Part shown: positions 7,158 to 16,480 of the stretch, piece after piece
Layout: every line of letters begins with the position of its first letter
Position numbering within the stretch: position 1 is the first letter of the stretch
Notes under the pieces: model-generated
Seen by the model: only the letters and a program-made list of their open reading frames with translations
The model's database searches: none
Told to the model about the DNA's origin: nothing
Position numbers and translations under genes: made by a program
Source: Streptomyces liangshanensis
GTDB lineage: Bacteria; Actinomycetota; Actinomycetes; Streptomycetales; Streptomycetaceae
Length of the DNA stretch: 64,000 bases
Direction: 5' to 3'
Assembly (NCBI RefSeq): GCF_011694815.1
Contig: NZ_CP050177.1
Coordinates: 3,355,001 to 3,419,000, forward strand

Positions 7158-8303
7158 CTAGCCGATGCCGGGGACGTAGCGGAGGGCGGAGGGGTGGCGG
7201 GAGGCCAGGTGGAGCATGCGGACGGTCGAGAGCACGATCTGTTCCTTGACGTATGCGGCGGGGCGGCCGGTGAGGATCCGCGCGCGGGGTGAGTCGTCGG
7301 CGCGGACCGGCTGGATTACCCCGTCCTGGCGGCCGAGGCTCACGCACTGGAGCAGATAGCCGAAGCGCAGCGGTGGCGGTTCCTCGCCGCGCAGGTCGGC
7401 GGTGATGGCGACGGCGGCGTGCGCGCCGGTGGGTAGCGCGGTGGCGCACGCCATCCGCAGCGGGCCCGCGGCCTCGGTGTGGGCGGCAGCCGAGTCGCCC
7501 ACGGCGTAGACCTCCGGGTGCGACACCGAGCGCAGTGCCGTGTCGACCGTGATCCGGCCGGCTCGGTCGACCGCGATGCCGGCGGCCGTGGCCAACCCTG
7601 TGGCCGGGACCATCGAGGCGGCCCAGAGCACTACGTCGGCGTCGACCGCGTCCGGGCTGGCGACGCGGTGGCCCTCCTCGGTCCGTACGCCCCGGGCGGC
7701 CAGCGCCGTACGGACATGGGCCCGGCCGCGGTTCGACAGGCTCGCGCCGACGATGCCTTCGGTGTGCAGTCCGATCCGCCAGCCGGGGTGGGACTCGGCG
7801 AGCTCGGTGGCCAGTTCGACGCCGGTGAGGCCGCCGCCTACGACGGCGAGGGTGCCGGGGCCTTCGAGGAGGCGCTTGTGGAGTTCGGCGGCGGACTCGG
7901 TGGTGTAGGCGCGGCCGCCGTTGGAGGGGGTGCCCTCGACCGGGGTGGGGGCGGGGGCGGTGCGGCTGCCGAGGGCGTGGACGAGGCGGTCGTAATGGAG
8001 GACCTGACCGTTGTCGGTGTGGACCTCGCGGGCGGCGAGATCGAGCCGGGTCGCGCGGGCGGCGACGTGGATGATGCCCGTACCGTGGAGGAATCCGTCG
8101 AGCGGGTGTGTGACGTCGGGGCGTCCGGAGGCCCGTTCGTGGAGGCGGACGCGTTCGGTGAAGTGGCCGGCCGGGTCGACCAGCGTGACCCGAGTGTGCG
8201 GCGCGAGGCGGAGGGCGGTCATCAGGCCGCCGTATCCCGCGCCGAGGACAACGACGTGGTGGGTGGAGGGGAGGTTCTTGTCCGGGGTCCGTGGAGGTGT
8301 CAT
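7158..8303 (-). CDS. NDH-2-like FAD-dependent NAD(P) oxidoreductase
   Basis: A 381-residue flavoprotein of the pyridine nucleotide-disulfide reductase fold. The N-terminal FAD site is VVVLGAGYGGLMTALRL (residues 17-33); a second nucleotide site for NAD(P)H is LAVVGGGLTGVELATEL near 152; and EVYAVGDSAA near 275 is the conserved flavin-contacting motif. Overall it resembles type II NADH dehydrogenases and related single-subunit oxidoreductases, though without the C-terminal amphipathic anchor typical of membrane NDH-2. The electron acceptor is unknown. The ATG at 8303 has no Shine-Dalgarno sequence, while a promoter-like element ends only a few bases upstream, which suggests a leaderless message. 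Confidence 0.85.
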   Translation of the reverse strand: MTPPRTPDKNLPSTHHVVVLGAGYGGLMTALRLAPHTRVTLVDPAGHFTERVRLHERASGRPDVTHPLDGFLHGTGIIHVAARATRLDLAAREVHTDNGQVLHYDRLVHALGSRTAPAPTPVEGTPSNGGRAYTTESAAELHKRLLEGPGTLAVVGGGLTGVELATELAESHPGWRIGLHTEGIVGASLSNRGRAHVRTALAARGVRTEEGHRVASPDAVDADVVLWAASMVPATGLATAAGIAVDRAGRITVDTALRSVSHPEVYAVGDSAAAHTEAAGPLRMACATALPTGAHAAVAITADLRGEEPPPLRFGYLLQCVSLGRQDGVIQPVRADDSPRARILTGRPAAYVKEQIVLSTVRMLHLASRHPSALRYVPGIG

Positions 8304-8311
8304 GCAGGGTG

Positions 8312-8350
8312 GACGAGGTAGCCCCTGCGTTTTGTGACACCCCGTGTCAC
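8312..8350 (-). promoter_or_regulatory. ECF-type promoter candidate overlapping a GTGACAC dyad
   Basis: Upstream of the flavoprotein gene GTGACAC-CCC-GTGTCAC forms a perfect 7-base inverted repeat (8334-8350). Read on the minus strand, TGTCACA at its proximal edge, a 17-base gap and CGTC (8315-8312) resemble an ECF sigma promoter of the TGTCACA/CGTC class, whose usual gap is 16. Transcription would start within about 2 bases of the ATG. The dyad could equally be a repressor site over the -35. The ~185 bases beyond it (to 8535) are GT-rich and hold no gene. Confidence 0.4.
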
Positions 8351-8535
8351 GTGGGGGGAGGAGGGGGGACGGGTGTGGAGGTGGGCGCGGGAACGCGGGG
8401 CGGCGCGGGGTGGGCGGTCGGGCTGGCTCGAAGGCGGGCGCGGGGCAGGCGCGGGCGGGTGTGGGCGGGTGTGGGCGGGGGCGAGCGGGTGTGGGGGGAT
8501 CGTTTTGTGGGGTGGGCTCTTGTTGGGGGGTGGGT

Positions 8536-9300
8536 CTATGGGGTGGACGGGCCGGTGGGGCGGTATGTGAGGGTCAGTTCGACGACGTATGACTCCTCTA
8601 CCGTTCCGTCGGGGAAGAGTCGGAGTAGTTCGGCGCGCTCTCGGGTGAGGAAGGCGGTTGTGGCGCGGTCGCCCAGTACGCGGAAGACCGAGTGGCTGCC
8701 CAGGTTGTCCAGGTGGGTGTCGAGCGGAACGCGGCGCGACCAGGGGATGCGGCGTTCCACGGTCCGGGGGTCCGTCGGCAGGTGGCGGTCGCGTGTCCCC
8801 GTGCCGTGGGCGCCGTGGGCCGGGCCGCCCGCGTCCTCGCGCAGCCGGGCCTCCTGCTCGGCGATCCAGGGCACGGCGCGGTCCGAGACGTTCCACCAGA
8901 GGGCGAGCGCGCCGCCGGGGCGCAGGACCCGCATCGCCTCGGGGAGGGAGCGGGCCGGGTCGGTCCAGTGCCAGGCCTGGGCGTACGTGACGAGGTCGGC
9001 GGCGGCGTCGGCGAGGGGCAGGGCGTCGCCGAAGCCCCGTACGAGCGGTACGTCCGGGGCGGAGAGGCGCAGCCGGGCCGCCATGCCCGGACCCGGTTCC
9101 ACGGCGACGACATCGGCCCCGCGCTCACGCAGCAGCCGGGTGGCGATCCCCGTACCGGCGCCGACGTCCACGACGCGGGAGCCGCGCAGCGGGCGGCCGG
9201 TCAGGGTCTCGATCGTGTCGAACAGGGCGGGCGGGTAGCCGGGGCGGGCGGTGTCGTACTGCTCGGCGACGGCGTCGAAGGAAAGTGCGCGCTCGGTCAT
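8536..9300 (-). CDS. Class I SAM-dependent methyltransferase
   Basis: A 254-residue cytoplasmic methyltransferase. Motif I (VVDVGAGTGIATRLL) lies near residue 43, motif II (VVAVEPGPGM) near 64, and a motif resembling the ubiquinone/menaquinone methyltransferase type, AWHWTDPARSLPEAMRVL, near 110, followed by the post-motif LRPGGALALWWN. The extended C-terminus is typical of UbiE/Methyltransf_11 relatives that act on small molecules. The substrate cannot be told from context. The ATG at 9300 has only a weak ribosome-binding site. It is separated from the next gene upstream by ~70 bases. Confidence 0.85.
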   Translation of the reverse strand: MTERALSFDAVAEQYDTARPGYPPALFDTIETLTGRPLRGSRVVDVGAGTGIATRLLRERGADVVAVEPGPGMAARLRLSAPDVPLVRGFGDALPLADAAADLVTYAQAWHWTDPARSLPEAMRVLRPGGALALWWNVSDRAVPWIAEQEARLREDAGGPAHGAHGTGTRDRHLPTDPRTVERRIPWSRRVPLDTHLDNLGSHSVFRVLGDRATTAFLTRERAELLRLFPDGTVEESYVVELTLTYRPTGPSTP

Positions 9301-9372
9301 CTGGCAGACACATCCTGTCCGGGGTGTGGGGGGTGTGGGGGTGTGGGGGTGGGGGGATGCGCGAGGAGGTGC

Positions 9373-10008
9373 TCAGCGGCGTTTGGGGCGGCGGGTCTTG
9401 GGGGTGGCGCGGGAAGCGGGGTTTCCGGTACGGGCTGCCCTGCGGCGTTCGTACTCGGTGACCGCCGTCTCGTACTCACGGCGCCGCAGGCCCTCCCCCG
9501 GCGCCTCGGTCAGCGAGCGGACGAAGTACGCGAGCAGCGAGCCGACGAAGCCGATCATCTTGAGGCTGCGCAGGGACGCGTCGCCCTCCGGGTCGGCCGG
9601 GCGGCGGGAGAAGCCCTCCCAGGTCCGGCGGAACGCGATCGCGCCGCACACCGCGAACATCACCACGACCACGGCGTCCAGGAAGCCGCCCACCCCGGCG
9701 ATCTCCAGGCCCTGGTACGCGAAGCGCAGTACGAAGCACGCGGCGACGGCGGCGGACAGCGAGCCGACGGACGCCCCGGCGCGGCGCAGGCCGTAGCCGC
9801 CGTCGTGGCGGAGCCAGGTCGTGCCGAAGAGGGGCAGCGCCTCCGGCTCGGGGCCGGGGACGGACGCGGCGGGGGTGGGGGTGCCGGGGGCCGTCCCGTT
9901 CCCGGTGGCCGCCGCGCCGTTCGCCGCGGTGGTGTCGGGCGCCGTCGCGGAGTCGGTCGCCGTCGTCGCGTTCGTGGTGCGCTCGGGTCGTTCGGTGTGC
10001 TCGCTCAC
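9373..10008 (-). CDS. Putative membrane protein
   Basis: A 211-residue protein with an Ala/Thr/Pro-rich hydrophilic N-terminus (about 60 residues), two or three hydrophobic segments (LSAAVAACFVLRFAYQGLEI, FLDAVVVVMFAVCGAIAF and MIGFVGSLLAYFV), and a basic Arg/Lys-rich C-terminal tail ending KTRRPKRR. The segment with LRRREYETAVTEYERRRAA should form a charged helix. I do not recognise a characterised family; some annotation pipelines give such proteins a transporter name without support. It starts at GTG. A strong hairpin lies just upstream, so it is probably transcribed separately from the SH3b gene. Confidence 0.7.
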   Translation of the reverse strand: MSEHTERPERTTNATTATDSATAPDTTAANGAAATGNGTAPGTPTPAASVPGPEPEALPLFGTTWLRHDGGYGLRRAGASVGSLSAAVAACFVLRFAYQGLEIAGVGGFLDAVVVVMFAVCGAIAFRRTWEGFSRRPADPEGDASLRSLKMIGFVGSLLAYFVRSLTEAPGEGLRRREYETAVTEYERRRAARTGNPASRATPKTRRPKRR

Positions 10009-10037
10009 GGGATCGAGTATCCCTGGCCGGATCCCGC

Positions 10038-10073
10038 CGTGCGCACGGTGACCGCCGTGTCACCGTGCGCACG
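10038..10073 (-). terminator. Hairpin terminator after the SH3b gene
   Basis: A perfect 15-base stem, CGTGCGCACGGTGAC paired with GTCACCGTGCGCACG, with a 6-base loop. It lies 22 bases beyond the stop of the SH3b gene and before the membrane-protein gene. It has no T-run, which is common for Streptomyces terminators. Confidence 0.6.
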
Positions 10074-10095
10074 CGCCGGAATCACGCGGCCGGGA

Positions 10096-10446
10096 TCAGG
10101 AGCAGTGCGGCGCCACGTACCCGTCGGAGCCCGTGTGGACGTACGCGTCGGACACGAACTGGCCGTTGGCGATGCAGTCCCAGAGGTTGCTGGTCCCGTA
10201 CGGTCCCGAGATCCACTCCCCCGGCTTCTGGCAGTTGATCGGCACACTCGTCCCGTACGCCAGCACCCGGACGATCTGGTAGTTCGTCCCCGGCCCGCTG
10301 CGCACGTTCACCTGGTAACCGGGCGCGATCGGGTAGCGCTTGGCCGCCGCGAGTGTGGTGACAGCGAGATCCGCCGCCACTTCCGCGGACGCTTTCGCGG
10401 ACGGTTCCGCCGCCACCGGAGTGTTCTCCGCCTCTTCGACCGACAT
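10096..10446 (-). CDS. Bacterial SH3 domain protein
   Basis: A 116-residue protein. The ATG at 10446 was chosen because GGGAGG lies five bases upstream; the frame is open earlier but without a ribosome site. After an Ala/Glu-rich N-terminus of about 35 residues comes an SH3b-like domain: YQVNVRSGPGTNYQIVRVL near 44-62, then GTSVPINCQKPGEWISGPYG and a closing DAYVHTGSDGYVAPHCS. Three cysteines (two spaced as in the usual disulfide of secreted SH3b proteins) suggest an extracellular role in binding cell-wall peptides, yet no clear signal peptide is visible. It faces the divergent kinase gene across a 126-base gap. Confidence 0.75.
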   Translation of the reverse strand: MSVEEAENTPVAAEPSAKASAEVAADLAVTTLAAAKRYPIAPGYQVNVRSGPGTNYQIVRVLAYGTSVPINCQKPGEWISGPYGTSNLWDCIANGQFVSDAYVHTGSDGYVAPHCS

Positions 10447-10572
10447 GTGTCCTCCCCCATTGAAGGTGCGCACCCTGCGCGCCGCGCAGGCTAGCAACCC
10501 GTGGCTGGATCGCACGCATCATCGACTAGGCTCCGTGCGTCGCGCTTGCGCACGAACACACGGGGGTGGGCT

Positions 10573-12870
10573 GTGCCACCACTGCGCAACACCGGGCAGG
10601 CCCCGGAAGCGGAGCGTCCGGAATACGCCGGTCGCTACCTGCTCGAATCCGACCTGGGTTCGGGTGGCATGGGTGCGGTCCATCTGGCCACATCCGCTTC
10701 GGGGTTGCGCCTGGCCGTCAAGATCATTCACTCCAACCACGCCTCGGATCCCGAGTTCAGGGCCCGTTTCCGGCAGGAGATCGCGGCCGCCCGCCGGGTC
10801 AGCGGCGCGTTCACCGCGCCCGTCGTGGACGCCGACCCGGAGGCCGAACGGCCCTGGATGGCCACGCTGTTCATCGACGGCCCCACCCTGTCCGAGCGGG
10901 TGAAGCGGAGCGGGCCGCTGGGTACGGACGAGCTGATCCAGCTCGGGGCGGGCCTCGCGGAGGGGCTGCGGGACATCCACCGGGCCGGGGTGGTGCACCG
11001 CGACCTCAAGCCCAGCAACGTCCTGCTCGCGGCGGACGGCCCGAAGGTCATCGACTTCGGCATCTCGCGCCCCTCGGACAGCGATCTGCACACGGAGACC
11101 GGCCGGTTGATCGGCACGCCGCCGTTCATGGCGCCGGAACAGTTCCAGCGGCCGCGTGAAGTCGGCCCGGCGGCCGACGTGTTCGCGATGGGCGCGGTCC
11201 TCGTCCACGCGGCGACCGGCCGGGGGCCCTTCGACTCCGACAGCCCGTACATCGTCGCGTACCAGGTCGTGCACGACGAACCGGACCTGTCGGGCGTCCC
11301 CGAGGGCCTCCTGCCGCTGATCGCCCGCTGTCTGGCGAAGGAGCCCGCCGACCGGCCGACGCCCGACGAGCTGATGGCCGCGCTGCGTACGGACGCGAGG
11401 GGAGTGGACCGCCGGGGCGCGGACGCGACGAGGGGTACGGTGACCGCGCTCGTCCCGCCGAGCCGGGCGCACCGCACCGGCGGCGGTGACCCGACCCCCA
11501 CCACCCATCCCAAGGCGGGCCGGTCCCGGGCCGGGCGGCCGTGGACCGTGCTGTCGCTCACCCGCCGTCGCCCGCGCGCCCGTTGGGCCGCGATCGGCGT
11601 CGTCCTGGCCGTGGTGACCGGTGCGGGTCTGGTGGGGATGCACGCCGCCGGTGACGGGACCGGGGCCGCGCCCGCGAAGGCGCGCGCCGACCGAGTGGGC
11701 GCCGCCGGACGGGAGTTCCGCCCCTGGGACCTCCAACTGCGCGGCGGTACGGGCGAGAACCGCATGTCGGTGTGTACGGCGGACGGTACGGGCGTCTACT
11801 GCGCGGCCCCCGGCATCAAGGCGGCCCGGCTCGACCCGGTGAACGGCCGCCTCGCCTGGTCGTCCGGGGACACCGCCACGGCGAAGACCGGCGTGGGCGG
11901 CGCGGCGCCCTTCCTGTCGGGCGGCCTGCTGCACGTCATCACCGCGAACGGCGGCCGCCTGGAGGCGCTCGACCCCGCCTCGGGGAAGAAGCGCTGGGGC
12001 GCCGACCTGTCCGCGTACCCGGTGGTGCGCCATGCCGGCGACTCGGTGCTGCTGGTGTCCCCCGGCGGTGTGGTCCGCTCGCTCGACAGCGCGACGGGCA
12101 GGGAACGCTGGAAGGCGTCGAGGGGCGGACCCGGCTCGCTCTGGGTGGCTACACCGGCTACACCGGCGACACCGGCGACAGCCGCGGCAGCCGCCAGGGC
12201 CACGACAGCCGCGACACCGGCAGACGGTGACAAGAACCGGGCCGGCGCGGGCGGCGAGCTGTTCGCCGTGAGCGGGTCCTCCGACGGTACGTCCACCCAG
12301 GTCACCTCGGTCGACCCCGCGACCGGCGCCACGCGCTGGGAGCAGCGGATCACCGGCACGCTGACCCCGGTGTCCGCGTCGGACGGCGCGCTCTACCTGC
12401 TCGCCGGCGATCTCGACAGCATGACCGTCGGAGTCGTACGGCTGGACACGGCGACCCGTGACGTACGCCGCGTCCCGCTGTCGTCCCCGCTCGACCAGGC
12501 CCAGGCCACCGTCGACGGGGGCACCGTCTACCTCATCGGCTACTCGGGGTCGCTCGTCGCCGTCGACACGGGCGGGAAGGGCGGGAGCGGGGCCGCCGAG
12601 CGCTGGCGGCTGGAGACCTCGGTCGCGTGGACGTCGGCCCCGGTGGTCCTGGACGGGCGGCTCTATCTCAGCGCGGGGGACGGCCGGCTGCTCGCGGTGG
12701 ACGCGCGGCGCGGGGTGCTGGTGGGCGAGACGAAGCCCCGGATGGACGACGGGCGGCACACGTTCACCGCGACGCTGGCCGCGCCGGTCGCCGTACCGGG
12801 CCGGGTGTACGCGAGCGCGCCCGACGGTTCCGTCTTCGCCGTGGACAGCCGCGACCCGTCGCGCTGGTGA
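10573..12870 (+). CDS. Ser/Thr protein kinase with extracellular PQQ-type beta-propeller
   Basis: A 765-residue receptor-like kinase. The kinase domain occupies about residues 20-280: glycine loop LGSGGMGAVHLA, catalytic Lys in LAVKII, HRDLKPSNVLL, DFG in VIDFGIS, and GTPPFMAPEQF. A Pro/Thr-rich linker leads to one membrane span (AIGVVLAVVTGAGLVGM) near 340. The outer part has repeated blades ending in W or RW, such as LDPASGKKRW and VDPATGATRWEQ, the pattern of PQQ/pyrrolo-quinoline propeller repeats; a 9-base repeat encodes an ATP-rich strip inside it. The GTG at 10573, preceded by GGGGTGGG, gives the usual MPPLR-type N-terminus. It probably senses an extracellular or envelope signal. Confidence 0.9.
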   Translation: MPPLRNTGQAPEAERPEYAGRYLLESDLGSGGMGAVHLATSASGLRLAVKIIHSNHASDPEFRARFRQEIAAARRVSGAFTAPVVDADPEAERPWMATLFIDGPTLSERVKRSGPLGTDELIQLGAGLAEGLRDIHRAGVVHRDLKPSNVLLAADGPKVIDFGISRPSDSDLHTETGRLIGTPPFMAPEQFQRPREVGPAADVFAMGAVLVHAATGRGPFDSDSPYIVAYQVVHDEPDLSGVPEGLLPLIARCLAKEPADRPTPDELMAALRTDARGVDRRGADATRGTVTALVPPSRAHRTGGGDPTPTTHPKAGRSRAGRPWTVLSLTRRRPRARWAAIGVVLAVVTGAGLVGMHAAGDGTGAAPAKARADRVGAAGREFRPWDLQLRGGTGENRMSVCTADGTGVYCAAPGIKAARLDPVNGRLAWSSGDTATAKTGVGGAAPFLSGGLLHVITANGGRLEALDPASGKKRWGADLSAYPVVRHAGDSVLLVSPGGVVRSLDSATGRERWKASRGGPGSLWVATPATPATPATAAAAARATTAATPADGDKNRAGAGGELFAVSGSSDGTSTQVTSVDPATGATRWEQRITGTLTPVSASDGALYLLAGDLDSMTVGVVRLDTATRDVRRVPLSSPLDQAQATVDGGTVYLIGYSGSLVAVDTGGKGGSGAAERWRLETSVAWTSAPVVLDGRLYLSAGDGRLLAVDARRGVLVGETKPRMDDGRHTFTATLAAPVAVPGRVYASAPDGSVFAVDSRDPSRW

Positions 12871-12910
12871 CGTACGGCGGCTGATCTTCCCGGGACATCC
12901 GGCGCGACGA

Positions 12911-12954
12911 CCGTGGGCCCCGTACCCCCGGATCCAGGGGTACGGGGCCCACGG
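12911..12954. terminator. Bidirectional terminator between the kinase gene and ilvD
   Basis: A perfect 18-base stem (arms 12911-12928 and 12937-12954, with GGGCCCCGTACCCC in the left arm) around an 8-base loop. It lies between the convergent ends of the kinase gene and ilvD, 41 and 32 bases from their stops, and should stop transcription from both sides. Confidence 0.8.
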
Positions 12955-12985
12955 CCGCCTGCTGCGAAAGTCAGCCCGGTCGAGG

Positions 12986-14836
12986 TCAGCCCAGTCGCGA
13001 GACGTCGCGCACCGCGCCCTTGTCCGCGCTTGTTGCCATCGCCGCGTACGCGCGCAAGGCCGCCGAGACCTTGCGTTCGCGGCCGACCGGCGCGTACACC
13101 CCGCCCAGGGTCTCCCGGCGCGTCTCCAACTCCTCGTCGGGGACGAGCAGTTCGATCGAGCGGTTCGGGATGTCGATGCGGATCCGGTCGCCGTCGTGGA
13201 CCAGCGCGATCGTGCCGCCCGAGGCGGCCTCCGGCGACGCGTGGCCGATGGACAGGCCCGAAGTCCCGCCGGAGAAGCGGCCGTCGGTGACCAGCGCGCA
13301 GGCCTTGCCCAGGCCGCGGCCCTTCAAGTACGAGGTGGGGTAGAGCATTTCCTGCATACCGGGGCCGCCGCGGGGACCCTCGTACCGGATGACGATCACG
13401 TCACCCTCGGCGATCTCCTTGCGGAGGATCTTCTCGACGGCCTGGTCCTGCGACTCGCAGACGACGGCCGGGCCCTCGAAGGTCCAGATCGACTCGTCCA
13501 CGCCGGCCGTCTTCACGACGCAGCCGTCGACCGCCAGGTTGCCCTTGAGGACCGCCAGGCCGCCGTCCGCGCTGTACGCGTGCGCCACGTCGCGGATGCA
13601 GCCGCCCGCCGCGTCCGTGTCCAGGGTGTCCCAGCGCTCGGACTGCGAGAAGGCCTCGGCGGAGCGGACGCAGCCGGGCGCCGCGTGCCACAGCTCGACG
13701 GCCTCCTCGGAGGGGGAGCCGCCGCGCACGTCCCAGGTCTCCAGCCACTCCTTGATGCTCGGCGCGTGGACGGTGTGCACGTCCTCGTGGAGCAGGCCGC
13801 CGCGGTACAGCTCGCCGAGGATGGCGGGGATGCCGCCGGCGCGGTGGACGTCCTCCATGTAGTACGTGCCGCCGGGGGCGACGTTCGGCGCGACCTTCGC
13901 CAGGCACGGGACGCGGCGCGAGACGGCGTCGATGTCGGCGAGGTCGTAGTCGAGCTCGGCCTCCTGCGCGGCGGCGAGCAGGTGCAGGATCGTGTTGGTC
14001 GAGCCGCCCATGGCGATGTCGAGGGCCATGGCGTTGTCGAAGGCCGCGCGGGTGGCGACGGCGCGGGGCAGGACGGACGCGTCGTCCTGCTCGTAGTAGC
14101 GCTTGGTGATCTCGACGACCGTACGGCCCGCGTTCTCGTACAGGGCCTTGCGGGCGGTGTGGGTGGCGAGCACAGAACCGTTGCCGGGCAGCGACAGGCC
14201 CATGGCCTCGGTCAGGCAGTTCATCGAGTTGGCGGTGAACATGCCGGAACAGGAGCCGCAGGTCGGGCAGGCGTTCTCCTCGATACGGAGGATGTCCTCG
14301 TCCGAGACCGACTCGTTGACGGCGTCCGAGATCGCGTTGATCAGGTCGAGCTTGCGGACCGTGCCGTCGACCAGGGTCGCCCGGCCGGCCTCCATCGGGC
14401 CGCCGGAGACGAAGACGGTGGGGATGTTGAGGCGCAGCGCCGCGTTGAGCATGCCCGGCGTGATCTTGTCGCAGTTGGAGATGCAGATCAGCGCGTCCGC
14501 GCAGTGCGCCTCGACCATGTACTCGACGGAGTCGGCGATCAGGTCGCGGGAGGGCAGGCTGTAGAGCATGCCGCCGTGGCCCATGGCGATGCCGTCGTCG
14601 ACCGCGATCGTGTTGAACTCACGGGGCACGGCGCCCGCGGCCTTGATCGCCTCGGAGACGATCCGGCCGACCGGGGCGAGGTGGGTGTGCCCGGGGACGA
14701 ACTCGGTGAAGGAGTTGGCCACGGCGATGATCGGCTTGCCGATGTCCGCGCTCGCCACCCCGGACGCCCGCATCAGGGCACGTGCGCCCGCCATGTTCCG
14801 TCCGTGGGTGACAGTGCGGGACCTCAGCTCGGGCAT
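12986..14836 (-). CDS. ilvD: Dihydroxy-acid dehydratase
   Basis: A 616-residue enzyme of the IlvD/Edd family. It dehydrates 2,3-dihydroxyisovalerate and 2,3-dihydroxy-3-methylvalerate to the keto acids that precede valine and isoleucine, using an iron-sulfur cluster. Cluster ligands and signatures are visible: [11 protein letters not shown] (about 123-133), [20 protein letters not shown] (about 193-212), and the C-terminal [20 protein letters not shown]. Length is normal for the long (E. coli-like) class. AAGGAG is placed ten bases before the ATG. It stands alone, away from other ilv genes, with a leader of about 130 bases shared with no divergent gene. Confidence 0.97.
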   Translation of the reverse strand: MPELRSRTVTHGRNMAGARALMRASGVASADIGKPIIAVANSFTEFVPGHTHLAPVGRIVSEAIKAAGAVPREFNTIAVDDGIAMGHGGMLYSLPSRDLIADSVEYMVEAHCADALICISNCDKITPGMLNAALRLNIPTVFVSGGPMEAGRATLVDGTVRKLDLINAISDAVNESVSDEDILRIEENACPTCGSCSGMFTANSMNCLTEAMGLSLPGNGSVLATHTARKALYENAGRTVVEITKRYYEQDDASVLPRAVATRAAFDNAMALDIAMGGSTNTILHLLAAAQEAELDYDLADIDAVSRRVPCLAKVAPNVAPGGTYYMEDVHRAGGIPAILGELYRGGLLHEDVHTVHAPSIKEWLETWDVRGGSPSEEAVELWHAAPGCVRSAEAFSQSERWDTLDTDAAGGCIRDVAHAYSADGGLAVLKGNLAVDGCVVKTAGVDESIWTFEGPAVVCESQDQAVEKILRKEIAEGDVIVIRYEGPRGGPGMQEMLYPTSYLKGRGLGKACALVTDGRFSGGTSGLSIGHASPEAASGGTIALVHDGDRIRIDIPNRSIELLVPDEELETRRETLGGVYAPVGRERKVSAALRAYAAMATSADKGAVRDVSRLG

Positions 14837-14971
14837 CGTCGCTCGCTCCTTCGGTGAATCCTCGGATCCGGGGTCGAAAATGACTGTCTACGAGCGTACG
14901 CCCCGGCTCCAGGATCTGGACGGGTTGTCCGCAATACGGAACGACTGCCCACTTTCCGGGCGCGCCCCCGG

Positions 14972-15589
14972 TCAGGCTTCCGCGTCCGTCAGGTACCGCT
15001 GGAGCGTGGGCGCCACCATCGCGACGATCTCCTCGGTGGGCACGGACGCGAGGGGCTCCGCCTGGATCACGTACCGCAGGACCATGATCCCGACCATCTG
15101 CGAGGCGGCCAGCTCCGCGCGGAACGTCGGGTCCGGTACGTCCAGCTCCTCCGCGATCCGCTCCAGGAGGCGTTGCAGGACGAACGTGCGCAGGATCTTC
15201 GCGGCGGCCTCGTGCGTCAGCGCGGACCGGACGATCGCGAGGAGCGGGGCCCGGCTGACCGGGTTCTCCCACACGCCGAGGAAGAAGCGGGCGAGGCGCT
15301 CGCCGAGCCCTTCCGCGCCGCCGGCCAGCAACTGGGGCAGCAGGAGGGCGGGCTCGAAGGAGACCTCGACGGCGGCGGCGAAGACCTCGTCCTTCGTACC
15401 GAAGTAGTGGTGCACGAGGGCCGGGTCGACGCCCGCGGCCTTGGCGATGCCGCGTACGGACGTCTTGTCGTAACCGCTCTCGGCGAATTCGGTACGGGCC
15501 ACCGCGAGGATCTTCTCGCGCGTGCCGGGGCCGGTCTCGGACGCGTCGCGCGCGGGGCGGCCGCGGCGGCGCGGAACGGTGTCCGTCAT
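14972..15589 (-). CDS. TetR-family transcriptional regulator
   Basis: A 205-residue DNA-binding repressor. After a basic N-terminus ([12 protein letters not shown]), the TetR helix-turn-helix runs from [42 protein letters not shown] (residues 23-64). The C-terminal ligand domain resembles the TetR_C_17/PsrA-like group ([18 protein letters not shown] and [13 protein letters not shown]). Its ATG overlaps by four bases the stop of the sugar-phosphate isomerase gene upstream, so the pair form one operon; the ligand may therefore relate to the isomerase pathway, but this is inference. Confidence 0.9.
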   Translation of the reverse strand: MTDTVPRRRGRPARDASETGPGTREKILAVARTEFAESGYDKTSVRGIAKAAGVDPALVHHYFGTKDEVFAAAVEVSFEPALLLPQLLAGGAEGLGERLARFFLGVWENPVSRAPLLAIVRSALTHEAAAKILRTFVLQRLLERIAEELDVPDPTFRAELAASQMVGIMVLRYVIQAEPLASVPTEEIVAMVAPTLQRYLTDAEA

Positions 15590-16461
15590 GGCCGGCGCGC
15601 TCCCGCCGAGGAGGACGGGGTGCCGGGGGCCGCCGAGGGCGACCCGGTCCCGGTGGCCGACGACGCCAGGTGCAGGCGCGTGAACGCCAGCGCCTCCGCC
15701 AGATCCGCCTCCCGCTCGGCCGCCGACATCGCGCGCCGGGTGTTGACCTCGATCACCACGTGCCCGTCGAACGCGCTGCCCGCGAGGCCCTCAAGCAGCG
15801 CGGCGCACGGCTGCGATCCGCGCCCCGGCACCAGGTGCTCGTCCTTCGCCGAACCGTTGCCGTCGGCGAGGTGGACGTGCCCCAGCCGGTCGCCCATCCG
15901 CCCGGCCATCTCCAGGGCGTCGTTGCGGGCGGTCGCGGTGTGCGAGAGGTCGAGGGTGAAGTGCCGGTAGTCGTCCTTGGTGACGTCCCAGTCGGGGGCG
16001 TACGCGAGCATCTCGCGGTCCCGGTAGCGCCACGGGTACATGTTCTCGACCGCGAACCGTACGTCCGTCTCGTCCGCCATCCGCCAGATGCCCTCGACGA
16101 AGTCGCGCGCGTACTGGCGCTGCCAGCGGAACGGCGGGTGGACCACCACGGTGGACGCGCCGAGCTTCTCGGCCGCCGCCCTGGCCCGCTGGAGCTTGAC
16201 CCACGGGTCGGTCGACCAGACCCGCTGGGTGATGAGCAGGCAGGGGGCGTGCACCGCGAGTATCGGGACGCCGTGGTGGTCCGAGAGGCGGCGCAGCGCC
16301 TCGATGTCCTGGCTGACGGGATCGGTCCAGACCATGACCTCGACGCCGTCGTAGCCCAGGCGCGCGGCGATCTCGAAAGCCGTCGCCGTGGACTCGGGGT
16401 AGACCGAGGCCGTCGACAGGGCGACCTTCGCATCCGGGATGCGCACCACTGGTTCTGCCAC
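15586..16461 (-). CDS. Sugar phosphate isomerase/epimerase (AP endonuclease 2 fold)
   Basis: A 291-residue TIM-barrel protein of the xylose-isomerase-like superfamily. Metal-binding residues are visible: Glu in YDGVEVMVW near 41, His in VVVHPPF, Glu in FAVENMYPW near 135, Asp and His in [11 protein letters not shown], then GHVHLADG and HVVIEVNTR. Such enzymes isomerise sugars or inositols; the substrate is unknown. A Ser/Ala/Pro-rich tail of about 30 residues follows the barrel. It is first in a two-gene operon with the TetR gene (ATGA overlap) and follows ppx by 19 bases, so all three may be co-transcribed. Confidence 0.85.
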   Translation of the reverse strand: MAEPVVRIPDAKVALSTASVYPESTATAFEIAARLGYDGVEVMVWTDPVSQDIEALRRLSDHHGVPILAVHAPCLLITQRVWSTDPWVKLQRARAAAEKLGASTVVVHPPFRWQRQYARDFVEGIWRMADETDVRFAVENMYPWRYRDREMLAYAPDWDVTKDDYRHFTLDLSHTATARNDALEMAGRMGDRLGHVHLADGNGSAKDEHLVPGRGSQPCAALLEGLAGSAFDGHVVIEVNTRRAMSAAEREADLAEALAFTRLHLASSATGTGSPSAAPGTPSSSAGARRP

Positions 16462-16480
16462 GGAGACAGCCTACGGGCCG

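Noticed and set aside
8333..8339. A definite ECF41 promoter
   Set aside because: The gap to CGTC is 17 not 16, and the same bases are part of a palindrome; kept only as a candidate.
12458..14857. A 799-codon plus-strand frame
   Set aside because: It is the antisense shadow of ilvD, whose catalytic motifs are clear.
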